Below are positions 63,467 to 64,000 of a DNA stretch of 64,000 nt, one piece after another. The translations under genes and the position numbers were made by a program. The first letter of the stretch is position 1, and every line of letters begins with the position of its first letter. Origin of the DNA: Bryobacter sp. (lineage in GTDB: Bacteria; Acidobacteriota; Terriglobia; Bryobacterales; Bryobacteraceae); contig JALHNH010000005.1 of the NCBI GenBank assembly GCA_022843625.1, positions 186,001-250,000 on the forward strand, read 5' to 3'. The notes below the pieces were generated by a model. The model made no database searches. It was given only the letters and a program-made list of their open reading frames with translations, and was not told where the DNA came from.

Positions 63467-64000
63467 TTCGCTGAGGAAGCGGCACATCGTTCTGCTGCTC
63501 CTGATCTTGCTCGGGATGATCACCTTTCTCGACCGGATGTGCATTGCCGTGGCCGGGCCGCGCATTCAGGCCAGTCTTGGAATCTCAACGGAACGGTGGG
63601 GATGGGTACTTGGGGCCTTCATCCTCTCCTACGGCATCTTCGAGATCCCCAGTGGAGCATGGGGAGATCGCTGGGGGCACCGTGGTGTTCTCTCTCGAAT
63701 TGTGCTCTGGTGGTCTGTCTTTGCCTGCCTCACAGGTGCGGCAACAGGATTCCTCTCGCTGCTGCTCGTGCGCTTCCTTTTTGGTGCCGGAGAAGCTGGT
63801 GGCTATCCCAACATCGCAGGGGTTATCTCTCGCTGGTTCCCCGCAGCCGAAAGGGCCCGCACGCAGGGTTTCGTCTGGGCGGCTGGCCGTGTGGGTGCCG
63901 GCATTACTCCCTGGATCGTAGTGCCAATCCTGCAGGCCTGGGATTGGCGCGCTGCATTCTGGATTGTCGGCGCTATAGGCTTTGTGTGGGTAGCGATTTG
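63459..64000 (+). CDS. MFS transporter, ACS (sugar-acid) type, N-terminal part
   Basis: 180 codons in the window; the gene runs off the right edge. It starts at TTG 63459, with GAGGGG 7 nt before it, overlapping the lactonase stop by 8 bp. ILLGMITFLDRMCIAVAGPRIQASLGI, ILSYGIFEIPSGAWGDRWGHRGVL and FGAGEAGGYPNIAGVISRWFPAAERARTQGF are typical of the anion:cation symporter group (galactonate, glucarate, hexuronate carriers): G-A-G-E-A-G/A-x-x-P-x-x-x...W-F-P. Likely imports the product of the lactonase or a related sugar acid. Confidence 0.85.
   Translation, partial: MPDSLRKRHIVLLLLILLGMITFLDRMCIAVAGPRIQASLGISTERWGWVLGAFILSYGIFEIPSGAWGDRWGHRGVLSRIVLWWSVFACLTGAATGFLSLLLVRFLFGAGEAGGYPNIAGVISRWFPAAERARTQGFVWAAGRVGAGITPWIVVPILQAWDWRAAFWIVGAIGFVWVAI

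Noticed and set aside
1..64000. CRISPR arrays, tRNA or rRNA genes, insertion sequences, prophage
   Set aside because: Looked for in all gaps; none has direct repeats with spacers, cloverleaf ends, transposase text or phage genes.

Overview
The window reads as a chromosome segment of an Acidobacteriota member close to Solibacter/Bryobacter. Support from the sequence: TIGR03437-type surface proteins (two), three Oar-like TonB-dependent receptors with an N-terminal carboxypeptidase-regulatory domain and no SusD partner, an ASPIC/UnbV protein, a TIGR02999-like ECF sigma factor beside a PD40-bearing Ser/Thr kinase, and uniformly GC-rich, compact gene packing. I see no tRNA, rRNA, insertion sequence, prophage or CRISPR array.

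Layout. (1) 1-9095: the 3' end of a PQQ-type propeller gene, a helical-repeat protein, a WHxH/Gly-Cys-rich membrane protein, then a TonB receptor and a YVTN/TIGR03437 surface protein on the minus strand. (2) 9168-28629: one unbroken plus-strand run of about 20 genes with overlaps or gaps under 50 bp. Its core is a Tad (Flp) pilus locus: DUF192, TPR protein, Flp pilin, a GT-C-like membrane protein, CpaB, secretin, TadG-like, two TadE-like, CpaE/TadZ, CpaF/TadA, TadB, TadC. No prepilin peptidase is present, so it must be encoded elsewhere. The run continues into a TIGR03437 protein, a propeller lipoprotein, a SGNH esterase, a parvulin, a HExxH protein, a TlpA-like lipoprotein with an apparent AUU start, a stand-alone DsbD alpha-like domain and a GT9 glycosyltransferase. 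(3) 28594-35815: glycine cleavage. gcvT-gcvH-GT39-YdeI-like lie on the minus strand; a small monooxygenase, a tandem glycine riboswitch and gcvP lie on the plus strand. (4) 35812-40206: a HigA-like remnant, an O-methyltransferase, an RRM plus DEAD-helicase pair, an unknown protein, and a tiny transcription unit (promoter, 21-codon ORF, terminator) too short for ordinary gene calling. (5) 40257-47160: a Ser/Thr kinase converging on an operon TonB receptor - HbpS/GlcG-like protein - ECF sigma factor. (6) 47161-48159: a toxin-antitoxin graveyard. (7) 48160-56273: a small membrane protein, a C-family DNA polymerase, a sodium:solute symporter, lipoprotein and Dabb genes, an unknown protein and an AraC regulator. 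(8) 56299-64000: an ASPIC/UnbV protein, TonB receptor, TPR, SMP-30/gluconolactonase and an MFS (ACS-like) carrier cut by the window end, which together look like an uptake and catabolism operon for a sugar acid or related oligomer.

The most interesting items are the long Tad-centred operon with a membrane glycosyltransferase-like gene next to the pilin and surface proteins appended; the sigma factor/HbpS/TonB-receptor operon overlapping a Ser/Thr kinase tail to tail; the AUU-started lipoprotein; the 21-aa micro-ORF unit; and a strong hairpin spanning the start of a lipoprotein gene. All functional calls rest on reading the translated sequence; no database search was run.
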